The notes beneath the pieces are model-generated. The model was not told the DNA's origin. It did not search any database and saw nothing but the letters and a program-made list of their open reading frames with translations. Positions 8,622-16,534 of a stretch of 29,252 nt of DNA are shown piece after piece; positions within the stretch are counted from its first letter, which is position 1; each line of letters opens with the position of its first letter. A program made the translations under genes and the position numbers. The stretch is from JAYEHC01 sp964490635 (GTDB lineage: Bacteria > Patescibacteriota > Minisyncoccia > JAHIHE01 > JAGLIN01): contig CAZBCK010000003.1 of assembly GCA_964490635.1 (NCBI GenBank), positions 1-29,252 of the forward strand, written 5' to 3'.

Positions 8622-9377
8622 ATGAATATTATTGCATTGGTGAATCAAAAAGGAGGGGTAGGAAAATCCACGACGGCTGTGAATCTGGGGGCTTATTTGG
8701 TCGCGCGCGGCAAAAAGGTTTTGTTGATTGATATGGATCCGCAGGCAAACGCGACAACCGGACTTGGGTTTAAGTCAGAAAATGTGGAACAAAGCGTCTA
8801 TGACAGTCTGGCGGGAAAAACATTTTTAAAAGACATAATTTTGAAAACATCTTTGCTTGGTTATGACCTTGTCCCAGCTACGCAGGATTTGGCTGGCGCG
8901 ACAATTGAACTTGTGGAAGTCGTAGACAGAGAATATAAATTCTATAACGCCGTTAAAGATATTAAAAATAATTATGATTATATTTTAATTGACTGCCCGC
9001 CGAGTCTGGGTTTATTGACCGTGAACAGTTTAACCGCGGCTGATAAAATTATTGTTCCGGTTCAGTGCGAATATTATGCCTTGGAGGGATTGAGCCAGCT
9101 TTTGAATTCAATAGATCTTATTAAAACAAATTTAAAAGAAGATTTGGAAGTTATGGGCGCGGTTTTGACAATGTATGATAAAAGGAACCATCTTTCGCGC
9201 CAAATTATCAAAGAAGTCAGAAGGCATTTTCCCGGTTATGTTTTTGACGCGGTAATTCCAAGAAATGTTTCGCTTGCCGAAGCGCCGAGTTTCGGAAAAA
9301 CGATTTTGCAATACGCGCCCAATTCCGCCGGCGCGAAAGCGTATAATTATTTGGCAAGGGAGGTGATAAGCATTTAA
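8622..9377 (+). CDS. parA: Chromosome-partitioning ATPase ParA/Soj
   Basis: 251 residues, the usual length for chromosomal Soj. The deviant Walker A box KGGVGKST is at residues 10-17, LLIDMDPQANAT gives the A' motif and YILIDCPPSLG the Walker B motif. The C-terminus carries IPRNVSLAEAPSFGK, characteristic of ParA/Soj. It is a dimerising, nucleoid-binding ATPase driven by ParB. The parB gene follows 28 bp downstream, confirming the pair. Confidence 0.95.
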   Translation: MNIIALVNQKGGVGKSTTAVNLGAYLVARGKKVLLIDMDPQANATTGLGFKSENVEQSVYDSLAGKTFLKDIILKTSLLGYDLVPATQDLAGATIELVEVVDREYKFYNAVKDIKNNYDYILIDCPPSLGLLTVNSLTAADKIIVPVQCEYYALEGLSQLLNSIDLIKTNLKEDLEVMGAVLTMYDKRNHLSRQIIKEVRRHFPGYVFDAVIPRNVSLAEAPSFGKTILQYAPNSAGAKAYNYLAREVISI

Positions 9378-9405
9378 GTATTTTAACATATAAACATTTA
9401 AACAA

Positions 9406-10284
9406 ATGACAAAAACAAGTTTGGGAACGGGACTGTCTTCCTTGATTCCCAATAAATTAAATAAAGAAAATAATATTATTTCTTTGCAAAAGAGAAGTTC
9501 TATGAATTTAGATGAGGTTATTAAAATTCCAATTGGCAATATTGTTCCAAATCCGAAACAGCCAAGAAAATATTTTGCTGAGGAAAATTTAAGAGAGCTG
9601 TCTGAATCTATTAAGAAACATGGCGTAATTCAGCCGATAATAGTTACTAAAATAGATGATGACAAATATGAGCTTATTGCCGGCGAGAGAAGGTTACAGG
9701 CGTCAAAGCTTGCTAAACTGAAAGAAATTCCAGCGATCGTCCGGCTGGCGACAGATCAGCAAAAATTGGAACTGGCGCTTGTTGAAAATGTTCAAAGGCA
9801 TAATTTAAACGCGATTGAAGAAGCAAAAGCGTATCAAGAGTTGCATAATGAATTTAATTTAACGCAGAAAGAAATAGCCAAAAGAACCGGAAAAAGCAGA
9901 TCTACAATTACCAATATTATCAGATTGCTTGAGCTTCCGGTTGAAATTCAGCGGGGAGTCATTGAGGAGAAAATAACCGAGGGACACGCGCGCGCAATCT
10001 TAGGTCTGGAAAATCCGGAAAAACAAAGAGCGCTTTATGAATTGATCTTGAAAAATAATTTAACTGTGCGAGCTGTTGAAGATAAAGTTAAAGAAATCAC
10101 GGTGCATGCTCACAAAAGAAAAGCTTTCAAACAAGCTGATCCTTATCTTCAAAATTTGGAGGATGGCATCCGTGAAAAACTGGGAACCAAAATTAAAATT
10201 AAAAAACGAGGAACAACCGGAAAAATCACAATTGACTTTTTTTCAGAGGAAGAATTTAAAAAGATTATTGAGTTGTTGAAATAA
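9406..10284 (+). CDS. parB: Chromosome-partitioning protein ParB (CTP-binding clamp)
   Basis: 292 residues with all ParB hallmarks. The N-terminal NPKQPRKYF is followed by GVIQPIIV, the CTP-binding box GERRLQAS (about 93-100) and ENVQRHNLN (about 127-135). A helix-turn-helix (LTQKEIAKRTGKSRSTITNIIRLLELP, described here as about residues 152-178) should bind parS. EGHARAIL lies in the linker, and a short basic C-terminal dimerisation segment ends the protein. The first 12 residues (LGTGLSSLIP) match the conserved ParB N-terminal tail that stimulates ParA. I found no consensus parS (TGTTTCACGTGAAACA) in this window, so the binding sites lie elsewhere or diverge. Confidence 0.95.
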   Translation: MTKTSLGTGLSSLIPNKLNKENNIISLQKRSSMNLDEVIKIPIGNIVPNPKQPRKYFAEENLRELSESIKKHGVIQPIIVTKIDDDKYELIAGERRLQASKLAKLKEIPAIVRLATDQQKLELALVENVQRHNLNAIEEAKAYQELHNEFNLTQKEIAKRTGKSRSTITNIIRLLELPVEIQRGVIEEKITEGHARAILGLENPEKQRALYELILKNNLTVRAVEDKVKEITVHAHKRKAFKQADPYLQNLEDGIREKLGTKIKIKKRGTTGKITIDFFSEEEFKKIIELLK

Positions 10285-10304
10285 GCTGATAAGACTAAAT
10301 TGTT

Positions 10305-11948
10305 ATGGCAAATATAACAAAGTCTAAGCTCTTTCTTTTTTCCTGCCTCTTTTTTATTTTTGGAATTTTTCTTGGTTCATATTATTCACTTTCTGTTTGG
10401 ATCTTATTTTTACTGGTGGGAGTTTCAATCTCACTTATTTTTTTATTTTCTTTCTCTCGCCCCAGCACTTTTCCAGAGAGAGAAGGAGAGAGGGCAGTCA
10501 AGAAAAAATTATCGTCCCGTCGGAGTTTCTCAATAGAGGACTCTGGCAAGAAAGCGCGCAATTTGACGGAGTCCTCTGTTGAGAGACTCCAGCAGGACAA
10601 GAAAAGTAAAGAAGTTTTAGAGAAAATAAAAATATTATTTTTCTTACTCATTTTTTTATTGCTGGGATTTGCAAGGGTTGAAAGTGTAAAATTAAGCAAA
10701 GAGGATATTCTAAAAATTGATAGATTAAATAACGAAAGTGTTTCAATAAGCGGCAAAATTTCCGGAATGCCAGAAATGAAAAACGGCAAACAGAAAATAA
10801 TAATTGAAAATGTAAAAAATGCGGAAGATAAAAATAATGAAATTAATGGCAAAATTATTGTTTATACAGAAAGATATCCGGAATATAATTTGGGTGATAT
10901 AATTTATTTAAGAGGGAAAATAAAGATCCCCGAGGATTTTGAGGGATTTGAATATAGGAATTATTTGCTGGCAAAAAATATTTATTACATTTTATATTAT
11001 CCAAAAATAGAATTAAAAGAAAAAAATAAAGGAGAACTTTATAATAAAATCATTGATTATAGAAAGTATGCGAATGATCTAATTAAAAAAGTATTGCCTC
11101 AGCCGCAGGCGGGGATTGTCAGCGCGATGACATTGGCGATAAAATCAGACATAAGCGAGGAAACTTTGGAAGTTTTTAATAAAACAGGCACGAGGCATAT
11201 CATCGCGATTTCCGGAATGCATATGGCAATCGTCGTTCTGGCTCTAATGTATCTTTTGCTTGCTGTCGGATTGAATAGAAATCACGCGTTTTATTTCGCT
11301 CTTTCAGGAACTATATTTTTTGTAGTTCTTGTCGGGTTTCCTCCGTCAGCTGTTCGCGCGGCGATAATGGCGGGGCTGGCGCTATTCGCGATAAGAATCG
11401 GACGGCTGAAAAACGCTGGAAACGCAATTGTTTTCGCGGCAGTTTTGATGCTTTTATGCAATCCGAATTTATTGCGATACGATACCGGTTTCCAGCTTTC
11501 CTTTGCCGCGATTCTGGGAATAGTTTATATTTTTCCGAAACTGGATAATCTCTTTGAAAAATATTTCGATGTTCTGAAAATAAAAACAGTTTTTCTAATG
11601 ACCGTCTCGGCGCAAGTCGCAACTCTGCCGATTATAATAAACAGCTTTGGAAATTTTTCCCTGCTTTCCGTTTTGGCGAATGTTTTAATTTTGCCGCTTG
11701 TCCCAATTGTAATGCTCGGTGGCTTTCTATTAATAATCATCGGTTTCGCGAATCTGTATCTGGCGCAGATATTAGCATATTCGATTTGGCTGATTTTGTT
11801 TTATCAGATTGAAGTAATAAAATTTTTTGCGGGATTGCCATTTGGTTTTATGAATTTTAGTAAAATCGGATTTTTGGTTACCGGGATCTATTATTTGATC
11901 CTAGTTCTATGGTTGAATTTTGGGAGTATAAAAAAAATACGTCTTTAA
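10305..11948 (+). CDS. comEC: ComEC/Rec2 DNA-uptake channel, without the C-terminal beta-lactamase-like domain
   Basis: 547 residues, about 200 fewer than full ComEC of model bacteria. Two N-terminal helices and an OB-like DUF4131 region (to about residue 240) are followed by the competence core: GIVSAMTLAIKSDISEETLEVF, the signature HIIAISGMHMAI, PPSAVRAAIMAG, and YDTGFQLSFAAILGI, then the last helices. It ends after the membrane domain, so the metallo-beta-lactamase nuclease-like domain is absent. This family moves single-stranded DNA across the cytoplasmic membrane in transformation. Residues 73-95 (RSFSIEDS to SVERLQ) come from an inserted palindromic DNA element that keeps the frame. The gene starts 20 bp after parB and probably shares its transcript. 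Confidence 0.88.
   Translation: MANITKSKLFLFSCLFFIFGIFLGSYYSLSVWILFLLVGVSISLIFLFSFSRPSTFPEREGERAVKKKLSSRRSFSIEDSGKKARNLTESSVERLQQDKKSKEVLEKIKILFFLLIFLLLGFARVESVKLSKEDILKIDRLNNESVSISGKISGMPEMKNGKQKIIIENVKNAEDKNNEINGKIIVYTERYPEYNLGDIIYLRGKIKIPEDFEGFEYRNYLLAKNIYYILYYPKIELKEKNKGELYNKIIDYRKYANDLIKKVLPQPQAGIVSAMTLAIKSDISEETLEVFNKTGTRHIIAISGMHMAIVVLALMYLLLAVGLNRNHAFYFALSGTIFFVVLVGFPPSAVRAAIMAGLALFAIRIGRLKNAGNAIVFAAVLMLLCNPNLLRYDTGFQLSFAAILGIVYIFPKLDNLFEKYFDVLKIKTVFLMTVSAQVATLPIIINSFGNFSLLSVLANVLILPLVPIVMLGGFLLIIIGFANLYLAQILAYSIWLILFYQIEVIKFFAGLPFGFMNFSKIGFLVTGIYYLILVLWLNFGSIKKIRL
10522..10590. repeat. Palindromic element inserted in frame in comEC
   Basis: The arms 10522-10543 and 10569-10590 are inverted repeats of 22 bp with two mismatches, and pairing continues inward to about 28 bp around a short GC-rich loop. 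The element is read through as coding DNA between the first helices of ComEC. Just upstream (10450-10498) a CTCTC/GAGAG-rich segment encoding SRPSTFPEREGERAV looks like a further low-complexity insert. Confidence 0.8.
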
Positions 11949-12139
11949 ATTTTTATAGACTTTAAGGCGCGGATTGTTAGTTTTAACCAAACATTACATT
12001 AGGCACTTCTATTTGTTCGAGAAAAAGTCTTTCTTAAATACCAGAACATTTAAGGCGGTAAGGGGACCGATCTTAGTACTATACTTATTATTCATATAGG
12101 ACACGAACTCTATTTTGTACCTTTATAAAACCACAGTAT
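11949..12139. other. Intergenic stretch without recognisable features
   Basis: AT-rich, with stops in all frames over short distances. I see no tRNA, repeat family or convincing terminator here. The tRNA-Gly promoter begins at its right end. Confidence 0.5.
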
Positions 12140-12167
12140 TTGCCATTTTATATTTATTTGCTATACT
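12140..12167 (+). promoter_or_regulatory. Sigma-70-type promoter for tRNA-Gly
   Basis: The -35 box TTGCCA (12140-12145) and the -10 box TATACT (12162-12167) are separated by 16 bp. The mature tRNA starts 18 bp after the -10 box, so a short 5' leader would be trimmed by RNase P. Confidence 0.7.
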
Positions 12168-12184
12168 AGTAAAGTGGATGATTT

Positions 12185-12257
12185 GCGGGTATCGTATAAT
12201 GGCTTATTATATCAGCCTTCCAAGCTGAGGACACGGGTTCGATTCCCGTTACCCGCT
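12185..12257 (+). tRNA. tRNA-Gly (anticodon UCC)
   Basis: A 73-nt cloverleaf. The acceptor stem GCGGGTA pairs perfectly with TACCCGC. The anticodon stem TCAGC/GCTGA encloses the loop CTTCCAA with anticodon TCC, and the T arm is ACGGG-TTCGATT-CCCGT. The discriminator base is T, as usual for bacterial tRNA-Gly. CCA is not encoded. The D stem is weak (three pairs including G-T). Confidence 0.95.
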
Positions 12258-12316
12258 CAGGAATTGAATTTTGAATATAGAATATAGAATAATAAGCGCA
12301 GTTATAAAATATATTT

Positions 12317-12820
12317 ATGGACACTATTTTTCACGGGTTTCTAACATATTTAATCTTTAGAAAAAAGAAATATAAATATAAAGTTGCTTTTTGGGGAATG
12401 GTGCCGGATTTTTTTCCGGTGTTCGCTTTGATCTATTTTGTTTATTTGAAGCTTTTGGAACCGTCAGAAAATCCAGTGTTGTTTACCAGCTTTGTTTATA
12501 ATGAAAGTCTGTTTATTTATCTTTTTTCGCACAGTTTAACACCGTATCTTATTATTTCTTTGGGATTGCTTGCGTTAAAGAAAAAACAGTATTGGTTTCC
12601 TTTAATTGGTGGTGGGCTGCATATTTTTGTTGATATTCTAACTCACAGCGAAGGAACGGTAAAAACTTTCTATCCTTTTTATTCTTATGAAAAATTATCA
12701 TTCACTGCCCACTATTTTTCTGATGAGAACATAGTGTTTGTCGGTGCTTGTTGGATAATATTACTTCTTATCTATTTTAAAACTGTAAAAAACAAAAAAT
12801 TAAAAAGCGCGAGTTCTTAA
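12317..12820 (+). CDS. DUF457/YdjM-like integral membrane protein (putative metal-dependent hydrolase)
   Basis: 167 residues with about four hydrophobic helices. Conserved polar residues sit at helix ends in the order HGFLTYLIF, WGMVPDFFP, FSHSLTPY and GGGLHIFVDILTHSEG. This H...PD...HS...HxxxDxxTH arrangement resembles the YdjM/DUF457 family of membrane-bound putative metal-dependent hydrolases. Activity and substrate are unknown. It lies 59 bp after the tRNA and 17 bp before the metalloprotease gene, so the two protein genes may be co-transcribed. Confidence 0.65.
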   Translation: MDTIFHGFLTYLIFRKKKYKYKVAFWGMVPDFFPVFALIYFVYLKLLEPSENPVLFTSFVYNESLFIYLFSHSLTPYLIISLGLLALKKKQYWFPLIGGGLHIFVDILTHSEGTVKTFYPFYSYEKLSFTAHYFSDENIVFVGACWIILLLIYFKTVKNKKLKSASS

Positions 12821-12837
12821 TAAAGTCTATCATAAAA

Positions 12838-14820
12838 ATGAATCTCATAGAAACAAAAAATATAATTTCACAAAAACAAAAAACACAAGCAGTTTTTGGA
12901 CGAAAGCTGTTTTTTTTCGCTACTCTGTTAGTGGTGGCAATATCTGTGATTCAGATTCAAACGGTTAAAGCTGATAGCATGGGAGAAAACAAAACATTTT
13001 TAATTGATTCTTCTTATGATTATGACAGCCGTTCGGAAATAACGGCGACTCTCAAAAAAATCGGTTCAAACGCGTATTTTTATGTTGAAGATGATTATTT
13101 CAATGAACTGTCAAGCGATTCTAAAATAGAATTTTATTCGCAATTAAATTCTTTAATTTCGGAATTTGACAGTGTTGTTTATCCAAAAACAAGAGAAGCA
13201 TTTGGATATGAGTGGAGTCCCGGAATTGACAGTGACAAAAAAATTACTATTCTTTTTACGGAAATGAAAGAAAATATCGGAGGATATTTTAATCCAAATG
13301 ACGAATATAAAAAAGAAAAGGTGGTTGGAGAAAAAAGCAATGAAAAAGAAATGTTTTATTTAAATCTTACTTTTATAAACGACAAAAGAATTGAAAGTTT
13401 TCTCGCGCATGAGTTTCAGCATATGATTACTTGGTATCATAAAACAAAGCTAAAAGGGCTTTTTGACGATGTTTGGCTTAACGAAAGCAGGTCTGAATAC
13501 GCTCCAACGGCGACTGGTTATGACAATGATTATATTTCAAGCAATCTTAGCGTGAGGGTAGAAAACTTTTTATTAGGTTCAAGCTATGAAGACTCATTGA
13601 CAGGATGGAAAAATGAAATTGATGATTATTCGTCAGTTAATTTATTTGCGCAATATCTGGCGGATCATTACGGAAAGACAATTTTTAAAACGATGGTTGA
13701 AAATGATGCGGTTGGAATCGGAAGTGTGAATAAAGCTTTGGAAAGTTCGGGATATTTAAGTGTTGATTTTAGAAGCGTATTCACAAATTGGACCGTTGCA
13801 AATTATCTAAATGATATTTCGCTTTTTGATGATGATCGGTATGGATATAAAAATTCAAATTTGTGTTATAATAATCTGCATCTTGATCCGACAAAAAGCT
13901 ATACTATAAGTAACAACAATCCGGCGAGATTAACAGAAAGAATGGACGACTGGAGCGCCAGATACTATGAATTTAAAGTGGCGAAAGGAGAATACAAGAA
14001 CAATATCATTGAGATTGATTTTAGCGGTGATAATTCCGGAAAATTCAGTGTTCCTTATATAATTTATCATGATGACGGAACAGAGGAAATCTATGAATTA
14101 GCGTTAGATAACAATCAAAACTCAAAGATTCGCATTGATAATTTCGGAAAAAATATTTCATCTATTTTAGTGATTCCAAGCAGCCAAAAAAAAGAAAGTG
14201 GGTTCGGTTATAATATTGATAATTATCCATTCTCAATATCTGTGAAGTTGACAGGTGTCAAGACTTATGCTGACGGATCTCTTTTGCGGGCAAGCAATGA
14301 TGAAAAAGTATATCTTATTGAGAATGGCAAGAAGAGATGGATCACAAGTTCTGCCGTGTTCGCATTGAATGAGTATGAATGGAGCGATGTCGTATTGGTC
14401 ATTTCAAAGGAATTGGAATTATATAAAACTGGCGAAGATATAATTGTTTCCAGACTAAAAAAAGATGGCAGTTTGGTTAAAGGCGCCGGAAATAAAATTT
14501 ATCTTATTGAAGATGGCAAAAAAAGATGGATTACCACAGCGGAAGCTTTTGTTTCTAACGGGTATGACTGGAATGATGTAATAACTGTTTTTGACGAAGA
14601 GCTGACTTTGTATCTGGACGGAGAAAATATTTATGTAAATATTAAAGACGGAAGTCTTGTCAAAAGTGGCGGCGCAAAAGTGTATCTTATTGAAAACAAT
14701 AAAAAAAGATGGATTACCACGGCAGAGATTTTTATTTCAAACGAATATGATTGGGGGAACATAATTATAGTTTCGGAGGAAGAATTGGGAGCGTATATTG
14801 AAGGGAAGGAAATAGAATAA
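12838..14820 (+). CDS. Secreted zinc metalloprotease (hyicolysin M30-like) with three C-terminal surface repeats
   Basis: 660 residues. The N-terminal hydrophobic segment (about 23-45) ends near VKADS and should be a signal peptide. The catalytic core holds HEFQH at 191-195 and WLNES with Glu216 as the likely third zinc ligand. HEFQHMI followed by WLNE is the pattern of hyicolysin-type (M30) and related gluzincin proteases. A beta-rich region follows (about 380-470). The last 185 residues are three copies of a roughly 60-residue repeat with DGSLVK, VYLIENGKKRWITT and YDW at fixed spacing. The same repeat occurs seven times in the amidase gene at 16535-19837, so both enzymes probably bind the same surface structure. 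Protease assignment is firm; family M30 is likely but not proven. Confidence 0.82.
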   Translation: MNLIETKNIISQKQKTQAVFGRKLFFFATLLVVAISVIQIQTVKADSMGENKTFLIDSSYDYDSRSEITATLKKIGSNAYFYVEDDYFNELSSDSKIEFYSQLNSLISEFDSVVYPKTREAFGYEWSPGIDSDKKITILFTEMKENIGGYFNPNDEYKKEKVVGEKSNEKEMFYLNLTFINDKRIESFLAHEFQHMITWYHKTKLKGLFDDVWLNESRSEYAPTATGYDNDYISSNLSVRVENFLLGSSYEDSLTGWKNEIDDYSSVNLFAQYLADHYGKTIFKTMVENDAVGIGSVNKALESSGYLSVDFRSVFTNWTVANYLNDISLFDDDRYGYKNSNLCYNNLHLDPTKSYTISNNNPARLTERMDDWSARYYEFKVAKGEYKNNIIEIDFSGDNSGKFSVPYIIYHDDGTEEIYELALDNNQNSKIRIDNFGKNISSILVIPSSQKKESGFGYNIDNYPFSISVKLTGVKTYADGSLLRASNDEKVYLIENGKKRWITSSAVFALNEYEWSDVVLVISKELELYKTGEDIIVSRLKKDGSLVKGAGNKIYLIEDGKKRWITTAEAFVSNGYDWNDVITVFDEELTLYLDGENIYVNIKDGSLVKSGGAKVYLIENNKKRWITTAEIFISNEYDWGNIIIVSEEELGAYIEGKEIE

Positions 14821-14841
14821 TATAAGCGACTGGAGTCCTGA

Positions 14842-14858
14842 CGAAAGTCAAGGTGAAA
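14842..14858. other. Small GAAA-capped hairpin downstream of the protease gene
   Basis: TGAC-GAAA-GTCA flanked by CC and AGG forms a tetraloop hairpin shortly after the stop codon. It could be a 3'-UTR structure or the remnant of a palindromic element. Only the pairing is visible. Confidence 0.3.
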
Positions 14859-14926
14859 TATCAATAAACCTTTTTATAAATAACATTCTGCGAAACTACT
14901 TTCTTGCCTCAACGGAAAAGAATAAT

Positions 14927-14953
14927 ACCGCAATTGATTTTGCGGTTTTTTTT
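14927..14953 (+). terminator. Rho-independent terminator
   Basis: ACCGCAA (14927-14933) and TTGCGGT (14940-14946) form a perfect 7-bp stem with a 6-nt loop, followed by seven T. It ends the metalloprotease transcript about 110 bp after its stop. Confidence 0.85.
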
Positions 14954-15054
14954 AACTTTTTTGGTTGATATGATTATGATATTATGCCAGTAGAAATTGA
15001 ATAACAATTTAGTAACCTAACCTTTGAGCTTTTTGTTTGAAGTATGGTTTAAAT

Positions 15055-15159
15055 CCATTCACATAAAAGCGGTCTTCTGATCGGTACTATGTGAATGGTC
15101 TTTGCCCGAAAGGGCATTAGGTGATCCGAAAGGACCGCCGCCGACGGGAGACCTTTTTT
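15055..15159 (+). ncRNA. Candidate structured RNA or leader ending in a U-tract
   Basis: A locally GC-rich block in AT-rich DNA with nested pairing. A perfect 11-bp stem (15055-15065 with 15088-15098) encloses a small inner hairpin (GGTC/GATC). It is followed by an apparent three-way junction closed by GGTCT (15097-15101) with AGACC (15149-15153). The junction holds the tetraloop hairpin TGCCC-GAAA-GGGCA (15103-15116) and a second GAAA-capped hairpin at 15120-15139, and T6 follows at 15154-15159. It sits 41 bp upstream of a small gene and could be a cis-regulatory attenuator or a free small RNA. I do not recognise it as SRP RNA, tmRNA, RNase P or a riboswitch class I know. Confidence 0.5.
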
Positions 15160-15200
15160 GTAAAGAGTGTTTATTATTAAGATTAAAAAATTTAAAACAT

Positions 15201-15539
15201 ATGAATTTTTTTAAAAAACTTTTTCAGAATAATTTTGATAAAACACGAGAAACTTGTATCTCTATTTATCAAAAAGCTAAAAAGAAAAGACCAAATAAAT
15301 CAGAAAAAGATTATTTAAAAATTGTGTTATTAACAAAACCACCATTTGATTATTTACCAGATGAAATAATTAATTCTACTTTAAATAATTTTGACAATAT
15401 TAATAACTTGGCATTCTATATTGCTACTATACACAAGGATAAAACATTTTGGTTTTTTAGGGAAAAAAATTTAAAGTATGATAAAGAAAATATAAAATCA
15501 AGAAACCAACAATTTTTTGTTGAATTTTGGAAAAAATAA
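15201..15539 (+). CDS. Small hypothetical protein (orphan)
   Basis: 112 residues, Lys/Asn-rich, beginning MNFFKKLFQNNFDKTRETC, with KPPFDYLPDEIINSTLNN in the middle and ending FFVEFWKK. I chose the ATG at 15201 because the open frame extends upstream to a GTG at 15102 only by reading through the GC-rich structured RNA. No domain or transmembrane segment is recognised. It lies in an island between the metalloprotease and amidase genes together with palindromic repeats. Confidence 0.55.
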   Translation: MNFFKKLFQNNFDKTRETCISIYQKAKKKRPNKSEKDYLKIVLLTKPPFDYLPDEIINSTLNNFDNINNLAFYIATIHKDKTFWFFREKNLKYDKENIKSRNQQFFVEFWKK

Positions 15540-15543
15540 AATT

Positions 15544-15610
15544 TTACAGATTAAAATCTGAACTCCAAAATCTGAATTTCAAATTCTGGAGGTCAGGTTT
15601 TAACCTGTAA
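15544..15610. repeat. Paired-hairpin palindromic element
   Basis: The ends 15544-15567 and 15587-15610 are inverted repeats of 24 bp with a few differences, and inner bases pair further, giving almost one continuous stem. Each arm is itself palindromic (CAGATTAAAATCTG; CAGGTTTTAACCTG). It fills most of the 110-bp gap between the two small orphan genes. Confidence 0.75.
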
Positions 15611-15649
15611 GATTGTGTTGAAGTTTTATTTATTGTTAAGATTAAAAAT

Positions 15650-16090
15650 ATGAAAGATCAGAAATGTGAAGAAAAAATAGAGCAAGAAATTTCAGATCAA
15701 ATAATAATTTGGATTAAGAGTAAGCCAAAAGTAAGTCAAGCAAAAATTAAAAATAAAATTATACAGGAAATCACGAAGAGAGATTATTTAAAAGAAGATT
15801 GGCAGATACACTATGCGACAGAAAGAATTATAATTTTTGTAAAGAAGAAACAAAAAAATCAAGAACTACTAATTTGGAAAAAATATTTTTCAGGATGGAA
15901 TTTTGTTATTAATTGTCTTATTGCTTTAATCCCCGCAAGTATAGTAATTGGTATTTTACGAGAAATGGGTTTAGGAGGTGCGTTAATAATTGGAAGTATT
16001 TTGTTTGGATTTATTTATTTGGCAGGATTTGTCAGAGAAAAAATCAGTAGTAAAATTAGACAACTACTTCTGTTGGTTCAGTGTCTCTGA
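15650..16090 (+). CDS. Hypothetical membrane protein whose 3' end runs into a repeat element
   Basis: 146 residues. The N-terminal 80 are charged and helical (KEDWQIHYATERIIIFVKKK), followed by two hydrophobic helices (WNFVINCLIALIPASIVIGIL and GGALIIGSILFGFIYLAGFV) and a short basic segment. The last seven codons (LLVQCL and stop) lie within the left arm of the palindromic element at 16072-16209, so the native C-terminus was probably replaced when the element inserted. No family is recognised. Confidence 0.6.
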   Translation: MKDQKCEEKIEQEISDQIIIWIKSKPKVSQAKIKNKIIQEITKRDYLKEDWQIHYATERIIIFVKKKQKNQELLIWKKYFSGWNFVINCLIALIPASIVIGILREMGLGGALIIGSILFGFIYLAGFVREKISSKIRQLLLLVQCL

Positions 16091-16209
16091 CCTGAACCGG
16101 ATATTTCTTAAAGCATAATTAAAAAAATAATTTGTGATTTTGAAATTGATAGTTGGTTATAGAAGCATTTTAAGAAATACAAGGTTCAGGTCAGAGACAC
16201 TGAACTAAC
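16072..16209. repeat. REP/BIME-like inverted-repeat element, copy 1
   Basis: The terminal arms 16072-16098 and 16183-16209 are 27-bp inverted repeats with one mismatch, and weaker pairing extends inward to about 45 bp (ATTTCTTAAA on both sides). Each arm carries the hairpin core GTC-TCT-GAC flanked by GGTTCAG and CTGAACC. A second copy of the family lies at 25253-25363. Confidence 0.85.
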
Positions 16210-16283
16210 TAAAAACAATAAAATAAAAACTGTTAATACTTCAAAACAAAAGGAATTGTTTACAAAACAGTTCCTGCAATAAA

Positions 16284-16368
16284 GTCGTAGGGGTTGACCT
16301 GTGTGTCAACCCAGAAAATGGGATAAAGTAAAATTTATCCTGTATTCAGGGCAGACTGTCCCTACGAC
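16284..16368. repeat. Composite palindromic element with three internal hairpins
   Basis: The outer arms GTCGTAGGG (16284-16292) and CCCTACGAC (16360-16368) are exact inverted repeats. Inside are GGGTTGAC...GTCAACCC, GGATAAA...TTTATCC and GGGCAG...CTGTCCC. The layout matches a GTAGGG...CCCTAC type of repeat known to be dispersed in many bacterial genomes. Confidence 0.8.
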
Positions 16369-16383
16369 GATATCATAATAAAC

Positions 16384-16410
16384 AAAACCTGCTTTATTAG
16401 CAGGTTTTTA
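16384..16410. terminator. Intrinsic terminator, possibly bidirectional
   Basis: AACCTGC (16386-16392) and GCAGGTT (16400-16406) form a stem with a 7-nt loop, with a run of T on the right and of A on the left. It separates the repeat island from the amidase promoter. Confidence 0.7.
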
Positions 16411-16450
16411 GGATCAACTAACCCTATATTTCGATTAGGCAGGGCAGTTT

Positions 16451-16479
16451 TTGCTTCATTTCACAAAATATGTTATATT
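16451..16479 (+). promoter_or_regulatory. Promoter for the amidase operon
   Basis: TTGCTT (16451-16456), a 17-bp spacer and TATATT (16474-16479). It lies 55 bp before the start codon and just after the terminator at 16384-16410. Confidence 0.6.
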
Positions 16480-16534
16480 AAAAACAGTAATTTTCTGGAA
16501 TGACAGAAAATAAGGAAGTCTTAAAAATATAATT

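Noticed and set aside
8622..10284. Expected parS site near parAB
   Set aside because: I looked for the consensus palindrome TGTTTCACGTGAAACA and saw no match in the window.
15120..15150. Resemblance of the GAAA hairpin to the SRP RNA apical domain
   Set aside because: The conserved internal-loop bases of SRP RNA (such as AGCAG opposite the CAGG side) are absent.
15102..15200. N-terminal extension of the small gene at 15201-15539
   Set aside because: It would translate the GC-rich structured RNA and its U-tract; the ATG at 15201 gives a more coherent AT-rich gene.
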